DNA of 64,000 bases from Rugamonas fusca (GCF_014042365.1 NZ_JACEZS010000002.1:186001-250000); one strand, 5' to 3'. Positions 17,513 to 30,219 are shown, numbered from the stretch's first letter. Notes: a model not told the origin generated them from the letters alone. Numbers and translations are program-made.

Positions 17513-17518
17513 TATAAT
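17513..17518 (+). promoter_or_regulatory. -10 element of the dapC-dapD transcript
   Basis: A perfect TATAAT lies 120 bases before the dapC start. No good -35 hexamer is found at 16-18 bases upstream, so only the -10 is called. Transcription from here would give a leader of about 115 bases. Confidence 0.5.
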
Positions 17519-17638
17519 GGAAAGTTGAACCGAGCCCGGCGGCCTGGTCTGACCTATCGCCGCGCCGTTCCGCTGTTCGCGCCGTCCTGCCGTTCGCGCC
17601 GCGCGTTTTTAACACTGCTCCGCTTTTTGGTCCGCCAC

Positions 17639-18853
17639 GTGAATCCACATCTCGACAAGCTGCAATCCTACCCGTTCGAAAAACTGCGCCAGCTGTTCGG
17701 CCAGGTCCAGCCCAACACCCAGCACACGGCCATCAGCCTGGGCATGGGCGAACCCAAGCACCCCACGCCGCCGTTCATCCAGCAGGCGCTGATCGACAAT
17801 ATCGCCGGCCTGGCCAACTACCCCACCACCATCGGTACGGAAGCCCTGCGCGGCGCCATTGCCGGCTGGCTGGAGCGGCGCTACGGCATCCCGGCGCTGG
17901 ACCGCGCCACCCAGGTGCTGCCCGTGAACGGTTCGCGCGAGGCGCTGTTCGCGCTGGCCCAGACCGTGATCGACCCGGCCGCCGATTCGCTGGTGGTGTG
18001 CCCCAACCCGTTCTACCAGATCTACGAAGGCGCGGCCTACCTGGCCGGCGCCACGCCCTACTTCGTCAATTCCGACCCGGCCCGCAACTTCGGCTGCGAT
18101 TACGACAACGTGCCGGCCGACGTGTGGCAGCGGGTGCGCCTGCTGTACGTATGCTCGCCCGGCAACCCGACCGGCGCCACCCTCACGCTGACGGACTGGG
18201 AACACCTGTTCGCCCTGTCCGAGCGCTACGACTTCATCATCGCCGCCGACGAGTGCTACTCCGAGATCTACCATGGCGACGAACCGCCGCTGGGCGCCAT
18301 GCAGGCGGCCCACATGCTGGGCCTGGCCACGGTGGAGCGCCCCTACGCGCGCCTGGTGGTGTTCTCCAGCCTGTCCAAGCGCTCCAACGTGCCCGGCATG
18401 CGCTCCGGCTTCGTGGCCGGCGACGCCGAGGTGCTCAAAAAATTCCTGTTGTACCGCACCTACCACGGCAGCGCCATGAGCACCGCCGTGCAAGCTGCGT
18501 CGGTCGCGGCCTGGAACGACGAAACCCACGTCGAGCAGAACCGCGCCCAATACCGCGCCAAGTTCGCCGCCATCACCCCGCTGCTGCGCGAAGTGATGGA
18601 GGTGGAACTGCCCGACGCCGGCTTCTACCTGTGGGCCGACGTCAGCCGCACCGGCCTGTCCGACACCGAGTTCGCGCAACGCCTGTACGCCGAATATAAT
18701 GTCACGGTACTGCCGGGCAGCTTCCTGGCGCGCGAGGCGCATGGCCTCAATCCGGGCCGCAACCGCATCCGCATGGCGCTCGTCTCCGGCACCGAGGAAG
18801 GCCTGGAGGCGGCGCGGCGCATCGTCCAATTCTGCAAAACCCTGAATCCTTAA
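17639..18853 (+). CDS. dapC: N-succinyldiaminopimelate aminotransferase
   Basis: A 404-residue fold-type I PLP aminotransferase that makes N-succinyl-LL-2,6-diaminopimelate in the succinylase branch of lysine/diaminopimelate synthesis. The GTG start gives [17 protein letters not shown], the expected N-terminus of betaproteobacterial DapC; the long open frame upstream shows no homology. Motifs include NPTG (CSPGNPTGA), the PLP-binding Asp in AADECYSE and the Schiff-base lysine K247 in SSLSKRSN. Directly followed by dapD 15 bases downstream, which supports the assignment over other class I aminotransferases. Confidence 0.92.
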   Translation: MNPHLDKLQSYPFEKLRQLFGQVQPNTQHTAISLGMGEPKHPTPPFIQQALIDNIAGLANYPTTIGTEALRGAIAGWLERRYGIPALDRATQVLPVNGSREALFALAQTVIDPAADSLVVCPNPFYQIYEGAAYLAGATPYFVNSDPARNFGCDYDNVPADVWQRVRLLYVCSPGNPTGATLTLTDWEHLFALSERYDFIIAADECYSEIYHGDEPPLGAMQAAHMLGLATVERPYARLVVFSSLSKRSNVPGMRSGFVAGDAEVLKKFLLYRTYHGSAMSTAVQAASVAAWNDETHVEQNRAQYRAKFAAITPLLREVMEVELPDAGFYLWADVSRTGLSDTEFAQRLYAEYNVTVLPGSFLAREAHGLNPGRNRIRMALVSGTEEGLEAARRIVQFCKTLNP

Positions 18854-18867
18854 AAGCGAATCACATC

Positions 18868-19695
18868 ATGAGCCAACAACTCCAGAACATCATCGACCAG
18901 GCCTGGGAAGACCGCGCCAACATCAACCCGTCCAACGGCAGCGCCGAACTGCGCGACGCCGTCTCCCACGTGATCGCGGGCCTGGACGCGGGCACCATCC
19001 GCGTGGCCGAGAAGCCGGGCGCCGAGTGGATCGTCAACCAGTGGGTCAAGAAGGCCGTGCTGCTGTCGTTCCGCCTGGAGAACAACGTGGCCATGCCATC
19101 GGACGGCACCATGCAGTTCTACGACAAGGTGCCCACCAAGTTCGCCAACTACACGGCCGACGATTTCGCCAAGGGCGGCTTCCGCGTGGTGCCGCCGGCC
19201 GTGGCGCGCCGCGGCTCGTTCATCGGCAAGAACGTGGTGCTGATGCCGTCCTACGTCAACATCGGCGCCTACGTCGATGAAGGCGCCATGGTCGACACCT
19301 GGGCCACCGTGGGTTCCTGCGCCCAGATCGGCAAGAACGTGCACCTGTCGGGCGGCGTGGGCATCGGCGGCGTGCTGGAGCCGATGCAGGCCAACCCCAC
19401 CATCATCGAGGACAACTGCTTCATCGGCGCCCGTTCCGAGATCGTGGAAGGCGTGATCGTGGAAGAGAACTCGGTGATCTCGATGGGCGTGTACATCGGC
19501 CAGTCGACCAAGATCTACGACCGCGCCACGGGCGAAGTAAGCTACGGCCGCGTGCCGGCCGGCTCGGTGGTCGTGTCGGGCAACCTGCCTTCGGACGACG
19601 GCAAGTACTCGCTGTACTGCGCCGTGATCGTCAAGCGCGTGGACGCCAAGACCCGCGCCAAGACCGGCATCAACGAACTGCTGCGCGGTATCTAA
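18868..19695 (+). CDS. dapD: Tetrahydrodipicolinate N-succinyltransferase
   Basis: A 275-residue enzyme that transfers succinyl from succinyl-CoA to tetrahydrodipicolinate. The length equals that of classic DapD. A left-handed beta-helix of hexapeptide repeats is visible around residues 105-235 ([26 protein letters not shown] is spread over several turns), with the conserved [11 protein letters not shown] and the C-terminal [12 protein letters not shown]. Co-transcribed with dapC and probably with the pilU-type gene 76 bases downstream. Confidence 0.95.
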   Translation: MSQQLQNIIDQAWEDRANINPSNGSAELRDAVSHVIAGLDAGTIRVAEKPGAEWIVNQWVKKAVLLSFRLENNVAMPSDGTMQFYDKVPTKFANYTADDFAKGGFRVVPPAVARRGSFIGKNVVLMPSYVNIGAYVDEGAMVDTWATVGSCAQIGKNVHLSGGVGIGGVLEPMQANPTIIEDNCFIGARSEIVEGVIVEENSVISMGVYIGQSTKIYDRATGEVSYGRVPAGSVVVSGNLPSDDGKYSLYCAVIVKRVDAKTRAKTGINELLRGI

Positions 19696-19771
19696 GCCCA
19701 GCACGCACCCGCGCGCGCTTGCACAGGCACGGCGCGCGCGGCGCCCGACCGCACCACACGAGGAGAACGCC

Positions 19772-20923
19772 ATGGCCATGGATCGTCTGTTCCAGCTGAT
19801 GAAGGAAAAAAACGCGTCGGACATGTTCTTCGCGGTCAATTCCCCGGTCCACATCAAGATCAACGGCAACCTGATCCCCATCAACCAGCAGAAGCTGGAG
19901 CCGGATAACGTGACGGTGCTGCTGTCGGAAGTGTGCAGCGCGGCCGAGATGGCGGAGCTGGAGCGGGAAAATGAGCTCAACATCGGCATCTCCGTGCCCA
20001 ACCTGGGGCGCTTCCGCCTGTCCGCGTTCCGCCAGCGCGGCTCCATCTCGGCCGTGTTCCGCTTCGTGCCGGCCACCATCCCCGTGCTGGGCGAACTGGG
20101 GCTGCCGCCCGTGCTGTCGGAGCTGATCATGGAAAAACGGGGCCTGCTGCTGCTGGTCGGCTCCACCGGATCGGGCAAGTCCACCACCATCGCCTCCATG
20201 CTGGACCACCGCAACGAACTGCGGCCTGGCCACATCCTCACGCTCGAAGACCCGATCGAGTACCTGTTCAAGAACAAGAAGTCCATCGTCAACCAGCGCG
20301 AGATCGGCAGCGACGCGAAGGATTACGCCACGGCGCTGCGCAATTCGCTGCGCCAGGCGCCCGACGCCATCCTGATCGGCGAGATCCGCGACAAGGAAAC
20401 CATGGCCGCCGCGCTGGCCTACGCCCAGTCCGGCCACCTGGTGCTGGCCACGCTGCACGCCAATAACAGCTACAACGCCCTGAACCGCATCATCTCGTTC
20501 TACCCGATCGAGAACCGCCCCGCCCTGCTGCAGGATCTGGCCTCCACCGTCAAGGCCATCGTGTCGCAGCGCCTGGTGCGCTCGATCAACGGCGGCATGC
20601 GCACGGCCGCCGTGGAAGTGATGCTCAACACGCGCCATATCGCGGACCTGATCGAGAAAGGCGAAATCGGCCAGATCAAGGAAGCCATGGACAACAGCAT
20701 GTCGCCCGGCTCGCAATCGTTCGAGCATGCGCTGCTTAAATTGGTCAACGACGGCGCCATCAGCCAGGACGAAGCGCTGGCCAATGCCGATTCGGCCACC
20801 AACCTGCTTTGGCTGCTCAATAATGGCCCCGGCAGCAAACTGGCCCAGGCCGCCCCGGAACCGGAGGCGCCGGCCAAGCCAGCCTCCGATACGTCGTTCA
20901 CGGAATTCACGCTCAACACCTGA
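19772..20923 (+). CDS. pilU: PilT/PilU-family type IV pilus ATPase, PilU-like
   Basis: A 383-residue secretion-type ATPase of the PilT/PilU retraction motor family. Walker A is G130-STGSGKST, Walker B lies around AILIGEIRDKET, and the His box is HLVLATLHANN. The N-terminal MDRLFQLMKEKNASDMFF and the C-terminal SFEHALLKLVNDG extension fit PilU better than PilT. GGAG precedes the ATG by 7 bases. No other pilus genes are present in the window, so this is an orphan motor gene embedded in the dap locus; the PilU versus PilT assignment rests on my reading of motifs. Confidence 0.8.
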   Translation: MAMDRLFQLMKEKNASDMFFAVNSPVHIKINGNLIPINQQKLEPDNVTVLLSEVCSAAEMAELERENELNIGISVPNLGRFRLSAFRQRGSISAVFRFVPATIPVLGELGLPPVLSELIMEKRGLLLLVGSTGSGKSTTIASMLDHRNELRPGHILTLEDPIEYLFKNKKSIVNQREIGSDAKDYATALRNSLRQAPDAILIGEIRDKETMAAALAYAQSGHLVLATLHANNSYNALNRIISFYPIENRPALLQDLASTVKAIVSQRLVRSINGGMRTAAVEVMLNTRHIADLIEKGEIGQIKEAMDNSMSPGSQSFEHALLKLVNDGAISQDEALANADSATNLLWLLNNGPGSKLAQAAPEPEAPAKPASDTSFTEFTLNT

Positions 20924-20930
20924 AGCGGCG

Positions 20931-21455
20931 CTACTTCACCTCGCGCGCCAGCTTGAGCATCTGGTAGCTGAGCGTGAGGCCGCGCCGGCGCGCCTCCGTG
21001 TGGTTGATGCGGAACGCCAGGCCGTTCGGCTCGATCACCAGCCCGATCACGGCGCCGTTGCGGAACGATTCCGCACTGTCACCCACCACCAGCACCGGAT
21101 CATCGCCCAGCGCCTCCTGCCAGCGCCGCAACTGCCCCCGCTCGCTCGTGCCCAGCACCAGCAACTGGCACTGCGTCGCCCGTTGTGGTTCGGCCAGCGC
21201 CTGCAGCCGGGTGGGGATGGCGCCGGCGACCCGTTGCACCATGGTTCGCAACGCCTCAAGCAGCGCCGCGTCACCGGATACGCAGTAGGTGAATTCGCGC
21301 AGCGGTGGCGGCGGCCACTGGGTCAGCTGGGCGAAGCGGTGGATGAAGGCGGCCTTCAGCTCCGCCTCGTCCTGGCCGGCCCGCGCCGGCGCGCACGCCA
21401 GCGCCAGCGCAGCGGCCAGTGCGCCAGCCAGCAGCGGGACCAGCGCGCGCCTCAT
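20931..21455 (-). CDS. YfiR-family periplasmic regulator (DUF4154)
   Basis: A 174-residue exported protein with a signal peptide (about residues 1-26, ending APARA) followed by the YfiR-family start EAELKAAFIHRFAQLTQWP. In Pseudomonas, YfiR is the periplasmic inhibitor of the diguanylate cyclase YfiN/TpbB. Cysteines lie in TYCVSG and QCQLLVLG, though the full two-disulfide set of P. aeruginosa YfiR is not obvious. Its ATG overlaps the TonB receptor stop (ATGA), and the diguanylate cyclase is the first gene of the same operon, so it probably controls that cyclase. Convergent with the pilU-type gene, only 7 bases apart. Confidence 0.85.
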   Translation of the reverse strand: MRRALVPLLAGALAAALALACAPARAGQDEAELKAAFIHRFAQLTQWPPPPLREFTYCVSGDAALLEALRTMVQRVAGAIPTRLQALAEPQRATQCQLLVLGTSERGQLRRWQEALGDDPVLVVGDSAESFRNGAVIGLVIEPNGLAFRINHTEARRRGLTLSYQMLKLAREVK

Positions 21456-23467
21456 GATCCGAAGCGCCGGGTCAGCGAAAAGCGCAGCACGCGCCCTTCC
21501 TGCCGCAGCGGGATGTCCACGCCGGTGGGCATGTCGTAGTAACGCACATTGCCCATGTTGTACAGGCCCAGCGACACGTCCGTGCCCAGGCTGGGCCGCC
21601 ACAGCAGCGTGGCATTCAGCAGCGCGTAGCCTGGCAAATCCTGCGCGTCGGCACTGCGCCGGCTCACGCTCAGCGCCTGCCACGACAGCTGCAGCGCGTC
21701 GCCCCGCAGCGGCTGCGCATACAGCAGCTTGACGAGGGTGCGCGGCGAGTTCTCCAGCCGCCGGCCGCCACTGTCGCGGGTATCCTGCAGCGACACGGTG
21801 GCGCGCAGCCGCTGGCCGCCATCCCAGCGCCGCTCCAGTCCCAGTTCCGCGCCACGATTGCGGATCAGGCCACTGTTTTCGAACACGGCCGTGTCCTCGT
21901 TCACGCTGATCAGGTCACGCAGCTGCGAGCCATACAGCGACACCTGGTATTGCAGCCGGGGCGTGAGCCGATGGTCCCACGCCAGCTCCAGCGTGCGCAC
22001 CCGTTCCGGCGTGGGCAGCGGCGCGTCCAGCGGTGCGTTGACCTGGTATTCGTACAGGTTGGCCTCGCGGAACGCGCTGCCGTACATCAGCTTGAGCGTG
22101 GCGTCCGGTAACCCGCTCCAGATCCACGCCAGGCGCGGATTGGTGCTGCCCCCGCCCACCATGGCCTGGTCGTGGCGCAGTCCCAGGATCAGCCGGTGCG
22201 CGTCGTTCAGGCGCCACGCATCCTGTACGAACAGGCCGTGGCGCCGGTTGCGGCCATAGAAGATGGCGTCCGGTTCCTCGCCCACCGTGCCCGAGACGAT
22301 CTCCTGGCGCCGGTCGCTCTGGTATTCGGCGCCGGCCATCAGGTCGTGGTCGCGCCAGCGGTGGGTACTGACACGCAGGTCCAGGTTGACCCAGCGCCCC
22401 GCCGCCACGTTGTCGAACTCGCGGTCGCCCCCATCCTCGCCCAGGTAGGGATGGGTGTCGCGGTACTGGCTGCGCTTGAGGGCGACGGCCCCGTACAGGT
22501 TCCAGTCCTCGGCCACCGTGCGCTCCCAGGCCAGCGACGCGAAGGCGGCATCGTACACATTGCGCTGCTGGCCCAGCGGACTGTTGGCGGCCTGGGTCAG
22601 AAAGGCGGGAAAATCCCGTTCGCGCTGCGCCACGCCGGCGCGCAAGGTCCAGTCGCCGGCGCTGGCCATGCCCAGCAGGCGCGCGCCCCGGTCCCAGTTG
22701 CGCCGATCCATCGCAGCGTGCTGCGCGGCCGGCACGTCGAACGGCGCCGCGATCCGGTCCTGCTCGAACGTGCTGGCGGCCAGCCAGCCTTCCCACTGGC
22801 CGGGTACGCGCTGGCCCCAGCTGGCGCGCACTTCGCGCCGCCGGTCGCCGTCGATATTGGCCCGTGCCTGCACGCCACGCAGCTTGTCGGCGCCCTTGGT
22901 GATGACGTTCACCACGCCGAGGAAGGCGTTGTTGCCATACAGGGCCGAACCTGGGCCAGGCGCGTATTCGACCCGGTCAATCAGGTCCACGTCCACGAAA
23001 AACTCCGGCCCCAGCGAGCCGGCGTCGTAGATGTTGTCGTTCACACGCATGCCATCCACCAGGAACAGCAGCCGCGCGTTGAAGTCGCCCGGCCGCCCCA
23101 CGCCGCGCGCGCCCACGAAGGTGAAGTTGCCGTCGCTGGTGACGTACAGGCCCGGCATGCTGCGCAGGATGTCGCCCATGTTGCGCAGGCCGTGGCGGGC
23201 AATGTCGGCGTCCGTCAGGACGTAGGTGACCGATGGCGCATCGGCCGCGCTTTGCGCGAAGCGCGACGAAGTCGATTCCTCGACGGCGCGCGGCACGTCG
23301 TTCAAGGTCTGGCGCAGCAATTGCTCCAGCGTGGCGTCAGCGCCGGCCGGCCGCTCCTGCTGCCCTTCCTGCTGCTCGCGCGCGGCCTGGGCGCACGCGG
23401 GCGTGGCCGGCCAGCAGGCAGCCACGGCCAGCGCCAGCAGCCAGCCGGCGCACTCAGACGTGCGCAT
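21452..23467 (-). CDS. TonB-dependent receptor of the YfiR/cyclase operon
   Basis: A 671-residue outer-membrane receptor. I chose the ATG at 23467 because it yields a proper signal peptide (MRTSECAGWLLALAVAACW...) and overlaps the cyclase end by 14 bases; an ATG at 23512 would lie deeper in the cyclase gene. The plug domain is visible (ITKGADKLRG, LLFLVDGMRVND, RVEYAPGPGSALYGNNAFLG) and the barrel ends with FSLTRRFGS. A TonB box is not clear. The STN domain of FecA-like transducers is absent. Ligand unknown; no Fur box was recognised. It lies between the cyclase and YfiR genes in one transcript. Confidence 0.9.
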   Translation of the reverse strand: MRTSECAGWLLALAVAACWPATPACAQAAREQQEGQQERPAGADATLEQLLRQTLNDVPRAVEESTSSRFAQSAADAPSVTYVLTDADIARHGLRNMGDILRSMPGLYVTSDGNFTFVGARGVGRPGDFNARLLFLVDGMRVNDNIYDAGSLGPEFFVDVDLIDRVEYAPGPGSALYGNNAFLGVVNVITKGADKLRGVQARANIDGDRRREVRASWGQRVPGQWEGWLAASTFEQDRIAAPFDVPAAQHAAMDRRNWDRGARLLGMASAGDWTLRAGVAQRERDFPAFLTQAANSPLGQQRNVYDAAFASLAWERTVAEDWNLYGAVALKRSQYRDTHPYLGEDGGDREFDNVAAGRWVNLDLRVSTHRWRDHDLMAGAEYQSDRRQEIVSGTVGEEPDAIFYGRNRRHGLFVQDAWRLNDAHRLILGLRHDQAMVGGGSTNPRLAWIWSGLPDATLKLMYGSAFREANLYEYQVNAPLDAPLPTPERVRTLELAWDHRLTPRLQYQVSLYGSQLRDLISVNEDTAVFENSGLIRNRGAELGLERRWDGGQRLRATVSLQDTRDSGGRRLENSPRTLVKLLYAQPLRGDALQLSWQALSVSRRSADAQDLPGYALLNATLLWRPSLGTDVSLGLYNMGNVRYYDMPTGVDIPLRQEGRVLRFSLTRRFGS

Positions 23468-24752
23468 CGCGGGCCCTCCGATAAGTGTTCTTGCCGGCCC
23501 GCTTGGCCGCATACATGGCCTGGTCCGACGCGTTCAGCAGTTCGGCCGCCTCGCGCGCGTCGAGCGGACTGAAGGCCAGGCCCACGGTGGCGCCGATCGG
23601 CATCTCCTTGCCATCGACCAGCAGCGGCGCGCGCACGGCCTCGATCAGGCGCTGCGCCAGCTGTTCAGCGGCCTGCTCGTCCGGCAGGGCCGGCAGGATT
23701 AGCGCGAATTCATCGCCGCCCAGCCGGCATAGCACATCGTCGACCCGCACCACGCCGGCCATGCGATGCGCCACTTCGCGCAGCACGGCGTCGCCGGCCT
23801 CGTGGCCTTGCTGGTCGTTGACGGTCTTGAAATTATCGAGGTCGATGAACATCAGCGCCATCAGTTCGCCCCGTTCGCCGTTGAGCGCCAGGCAGCGCTG
23901 CAGCTCGCCCTGGAAGAACAGCCGGTTGGGCAGCCCCGTCAGGCTGTCCTGGTGGGCCATCTGGTGCAATTGCTGGCCGGCCGCCTGTTCCTGCACCAGC
24001 TTGTGGCGCAGATCGGCCTGCGAGATCTGTATGCGCCGCAGCATGTCGTTGAAGCGCTCCGTCAGGCGCCCCACTTCGTCGGCGCGGCGCACGGCGGCGC
24101 GCCGGCTGTAGTCGTGGTCATGGGCCACGCGCTCGGCCAGGTCCGACAACTCCACCAGCGGCGCCAGCGCGCGCCGCTGCACCACGCTCAATCCGCGCGC
24201 GGCGATGCCGATGGCGGCGGCGATCAGGAGCGCGGCCACGCCCGTCAGCAGCAGCACGGCCCGGTGCAGGCTTTGCAGGCTTTCGCGCAGCAGCAGCGCG
24301 CCCACCATCTCGCCCTTGAGCCGCACGGGCGCCCATACTTCCAGCGTGCTGGCGCCGGCCGCGCCGCGCGAGTCCAGCCTGGCCAGCCCGGCCGGCACCC
24401 TGGCCGCGCCCTCCTGCGGCTGGCCATCGGCCTGCCACTGCGCGAACACGCCGCCGCGTTCATTGCGCACTTGCACCAGCAGCAGGTCGCTGCGGCGCGC
24501 GAAGGCGGCCAGCTCATTGCGGGCCGCGTCCGCGTCCGCGAACACCAGCATGGGGGCCACGCTGTTGGCCAGCAGCTGGGCGCTCAGCTGCGCGCTTTGC
24601 ATCTGGCGTGCGCGCGCCACCCACCAGGTGGCCGTGGCCAGCAGGACAAACGTGAGCAGCATGGTCACGCTCAGCACCAGCAAATTCATCCTGGTCAGGC
24701 GGCGCACCAGCGAACGACGGGGCGCCGGCGCGGCTGGAGTAGTGTCGGTCAT
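23454..24752 (-). CDS. Diguanylate cyclase with CHASE8-type sensor, HAMP and GGDEF (YfiN-like)
   Basis: A 432-residue inner-membrane enzyme making c-di-GMP. Order: helix near 22-48, periplasmic CHASE8-like domain to about 165 (QLLANSVAPMLVFADADAAR), second helix near 170-190, HAMP, then GGDEF from about 270. The active-site motif is intact (RLGGDEFALIL) and the inhibitory RxxD I-site lies five residues before it (RVDD), so feedback inhibition is likely. This architecture matches YfiN/TpbB, and the downstream YfiR gene supports periplasmic control. The start (MTDTTPAAP) has a weak ribosome-binding site, so an upstream start cannot be excluded. Confidence 0.9.
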   Translation of the reverse strand: MTDTTPAAPAPRRSLVRRLTRMNLLVLSVTMLLTFVLLATATWWVARARQMQSAQLSAQLLANSVAPMLVFADADAARNELAAFARRSDLLLVQVRNERGGVFAQWQADGQPQEGAARVPAGLARLDSRGAAGASTLEVWAPVRLKGEMVGALLLRESLQSLHRAVLLLTGVAALLIAAAIGIAARGLSVVQRRALAPLVELSDLAERVAHDHDYSRRAAVRRADEVGRLTERFNDMLRRIQISQADLRHKLVQEQAAGQQLHQMAHQDSLTGLPNRLFFQGELQRCLALNGERGELMALMFIDLDNFKTVNDQQGHEAGDAVLREVAHRMAGVVRVDDVLCRLGGDEFALILPALPDEQAAEQLAQRLIEAVRAPLLVDGKEMPIGATVGLAFSPLDAREAAELLNASDQAMYAAKRAGKNTYRRARDAHV

Positions 24753-25049
24753 GTCGGCGTGGGCGGTGCGGGTATGCGGAACGGTCAAGCGGTTTTTCCG
24801 CCTCGCTCGTTTCCAATGGGAATTAATCTGACTGGAATTGTAAGCGCAAAGCCGGCCCCGGTGGGGCAAATGCGCCGGTGGCGTGGCGGGGCCGCCACCG
24901 GCCGGCGCGCCCACTGCGCGGGCGCCGGGCATGGTATCCTAACGGGTTGCGCGGCGGCGGCACAGGCCGCCTTCGCCCCGGCGCCGGTCCACGGCATGCG
25001 CCGCCCCTGCGCCGCAGCCGCGAACAAATACATAAGTGACTGATTTATA

Positions 25050-26550
<1,501 letters not shown>

Positions 26551-26610
26551 TCCCCGGACCGGGGCGCCCAACGGCGCCCGGCCGGCCACCACCGTTACAC
26601 CGAGATAGCC

Positions 26611-27498
26611 ATGACCACGACTCCCTTCACCACGCCGCGCGACCTGCTGCGCTACGCCGTCACCCGCTTCAACACCGCCCAGCTGTTCTTCGGCCACGGC
26701 AGCGCCGAGGCGCTCGACGAAGCGGCCTACCTGATCCTGCACACGCTCAAGCTCCCGCTCGACAAGCTGGACCCGTTCCTGGATGCGCGATTGCTGCCCG
26801 AGGAAGTGGCGGCCGTGCTGGCCGTGATCGAACGGCGCGCCGTGGACCGCGTGCCGGCCGCCTACATCACCAACGAAGCCTGGCTGGGCAGCTACAGCTT
26901 CTACGTGGACGAGCGCACCATCGTGCCGCGCTCCTTCATCGCCGAGCTGATTCCCGACTACTTCGCACCGTGGGTCAATGAACCGGACAACGTCGCCAAC
27001 ATCCTGGAACTGTGCACGGGTTCCGGCTGCCTGGCCATCATGCTGGCCGACGCCTTCCCGGACGCGCAAGTGGACGCCGTCGACATCTCGGCCGACGCGC
27101 TGGACGTGGCGCGCCGCAACGTGGCCACCTACAAGCTGGAAGAGCGCGTGCACCTGATCCAGTCCGACCTGTACGCCAACCTGCCGCCTAAGAAATACGA
27201 CCTGATCATCACCAACCCGCCTTACGTCAATTCCGGCTCGATGGCCAAGCTGCCCAAGGAATACCTGGCCGAACCGCAGATCGCCCTGGACGGCGGCGCC
27301 GACGGCATGGACCTGGTGCGCAAGATCGTGGCCGGCGCCGCCGAGCGCCTGACGGACGACGGCATCCTGATCGTCGAAATCGGCAACGAGCGCGAATTCG
27401 CGGAAGCGGCCTTCGGCCACCTGGGCCTGACCTGGCTCACCACCAGCGCCGGCGACGACATGGTGTTCCTGCTCACGGCCGACCAGCTCAAACTGTAA
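26611..27498 (+). CDS. prmB: Ribosomal protein L3 glutamine N5-methyltransferase
   Basis: A 295-residue SAM-dependent methyltransferase of the HemK family that methylates a glutamine of ribosomal protein uL3. The SAM-binding loop LELCTGSGCLAIMLA and the catalytic NPPY motif (TNPPYVNSGSM) are present, and the N-terminal helical domain and length match PrmB rather than PrmC. It follows dapE by 60 bases, as in many proteobacteria, and precedes the ABC-F gene by 11 bases. Confidence 0.92.
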   Translation: MTTTPFTTPRDLLRYAVTRFNTAQLFFGHGSAEALDEAAYLILHTLKLPLDKLDPFLDARLLPEEVAAVLAVIERRAVDRVPAAYITNEAWLGSYSFYVDERTIVPRSFIAELIPDYFAPWVNEPDNVANILELCTGSGCLAIMLADAFPDAQVDAVDISADALDVARRNVATYKLEERVHLIQSDLYANLPPKKYDLIITNPPYVNSGSMAKLPKEYLAEPQIALDGGADGMDLVRKIVAGAAERLTDDGILIVEIGNEREFAEAAFGHLGLTWLTTSAGDDMVFLLTADQLKL

Positions 27499-27509
27499 AG
27501 AACCACCAG

Positions 27510-29504
<1,995 letters not shown>

Positions 29505-29524
29505 GCCAGCGTCTCAACCGCGGC

Positions 29525-29541
29525 GCCGGCGGCGCGCCGGC
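29525..29541. terminator. GC-rich hairpin between convergent ABC-F and cheW genes
   Basis: GCCGGCG-gcg-CGCCGGC forms a 7-bp stem in the 40-base gap between the two stop codons. It has no T tract on either strand, so its role as a bidirectional terminator is positional inference. Confidence 0.35.
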
Positions 29542-29544
29542 CGC

Positions 29545-30102
29545 TCACGCGGCCTGCCGCGCGCCCACCGGCACCTTGCGGATCGACATCAGGCGGTCGA
29601 TGTCGACCACGATCAGCCGCCGCCCATCGACCTCCCCCAGTCCCAGCAGGTAATCGACGCTCTGGCCGGCCCCGGCGCCGGGGATGGGCTGGATCTGTTC
29701 CGCGCTCAGGCTGACGATGTCCGTCACGCCGTCCACCACCATCCCCATCACGCAGCTCGACAGCTTGAGGATGATCACGTCCGTCAACGGATCGTGCCGC
29801 TCCGGGCGCGGCCCGAAGGCAATGCGCATGTCGACGATGGGCATGATCACCCCGCGCGACACGGCCACCCCGCTGACGATCTCGCCATCGGAGGCGAACC
29901 GTTCCAGCGCCTTGAGCGGGCGCAGCTCCTGCACCTTGCGAAAGTCGAGCGCGTATTCCAGGCCACCCAGCTGGAAACTCAGATACTGCTGGACGCCCGC
30001 CGCCACCGGCTCCAGTCCCGGCTCCAGTCCCGGCTCCGTCCCCGGCACGGTTCCCGGCAGCGGCGGCGTGGCGTTGGCAAAATGCGTTTTCGCGGTTGGC
30101 AT
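29545..30102 (-). CDS. cheW: CheW-family chemotaxis coupling protein
   Basis: A 185-residue CheW-domain protein that would couple receptors to a CheA kinase. After a Pro/Glu/Gly-rich N-terminal tail (about residues 14-35, repeats of PGLEPG type) the CheW fold starts at QQYLSFQLGGLEYALDFRKVQELR; the conserved RGVIMPIVDMRIAFG and the final DIDRLMSIRKV are visible. An AAAGGAAC ribosome-binding site precedes the chosen ATG; an ATG 48 bases further upstream would lengthen it without homology. It stands alone without cheA or receptor neighbours, so it may serve a distinct chemosensory array. Confidence 0.88.
   Translation of the reverse strand: MPTAKTHFANATPPLPGTVPGTEPGLEPGLEPVAAGVQQYLSFQLGGLEYALDFRKVQELRPLKALERFASDGEIVSGVAVSRGVIMPIVDMRIAFGPRPERHDPLTDVIILKLSSCVMGMVVDGVTDIVSLSAEQIQPIPGAGAGQSVDYLLGLGEVDGRRLIVVDIDRLMSIRKVPVGARQAA
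30008..30055. repeat. 12-nt tandem repeats inside cheW
   Basis: Four consecutive 12-base units starting GGCTCCAGTCCC (two exact copies, then two diverged) encode the four-residue PG(L/T)(E/V) repeats of the CheW N-terminal tail. Because the unit is a multiple of three, copy-number change would keep the frame. Confidence 0.7.
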
Positions 30103-30199
30103 GGTGTTCCTTTCGTCCGAGATGCGGCGCCGCGGCGCCAGCCGCGCCACAGCCTCCAGTAACAGGCATGTGCCATCCTAACCGCCGGCCCTGGCGCCG

Positions 30200-30219
30200 T
30201 TGTTGAGCGCGCTCAACAA
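30200..30219. promoter_or_regulatory. Perfect 20-bp palindrome between cheW and arfB
   Basis: The half-site TTGTTGAGCG is followed by its exact reverse complement with no spacer. It abuts the -35 of the arfB promoter and lies 98 bases upstream of cheW, so it can act as an operator for either gene. The GAGCGCGCTC core with flanking TTG/CAA resembles LacI/GalR-type symmetric operators, but the binding protein is unknown. Confidence 0.6.

Noticed and set aside
15521-17638. Upstream extension of the dapC frame
   Set aside because: The extension runs antisense through the chemoreceptor and the palindrome; homology starts at the GTG at 17639.
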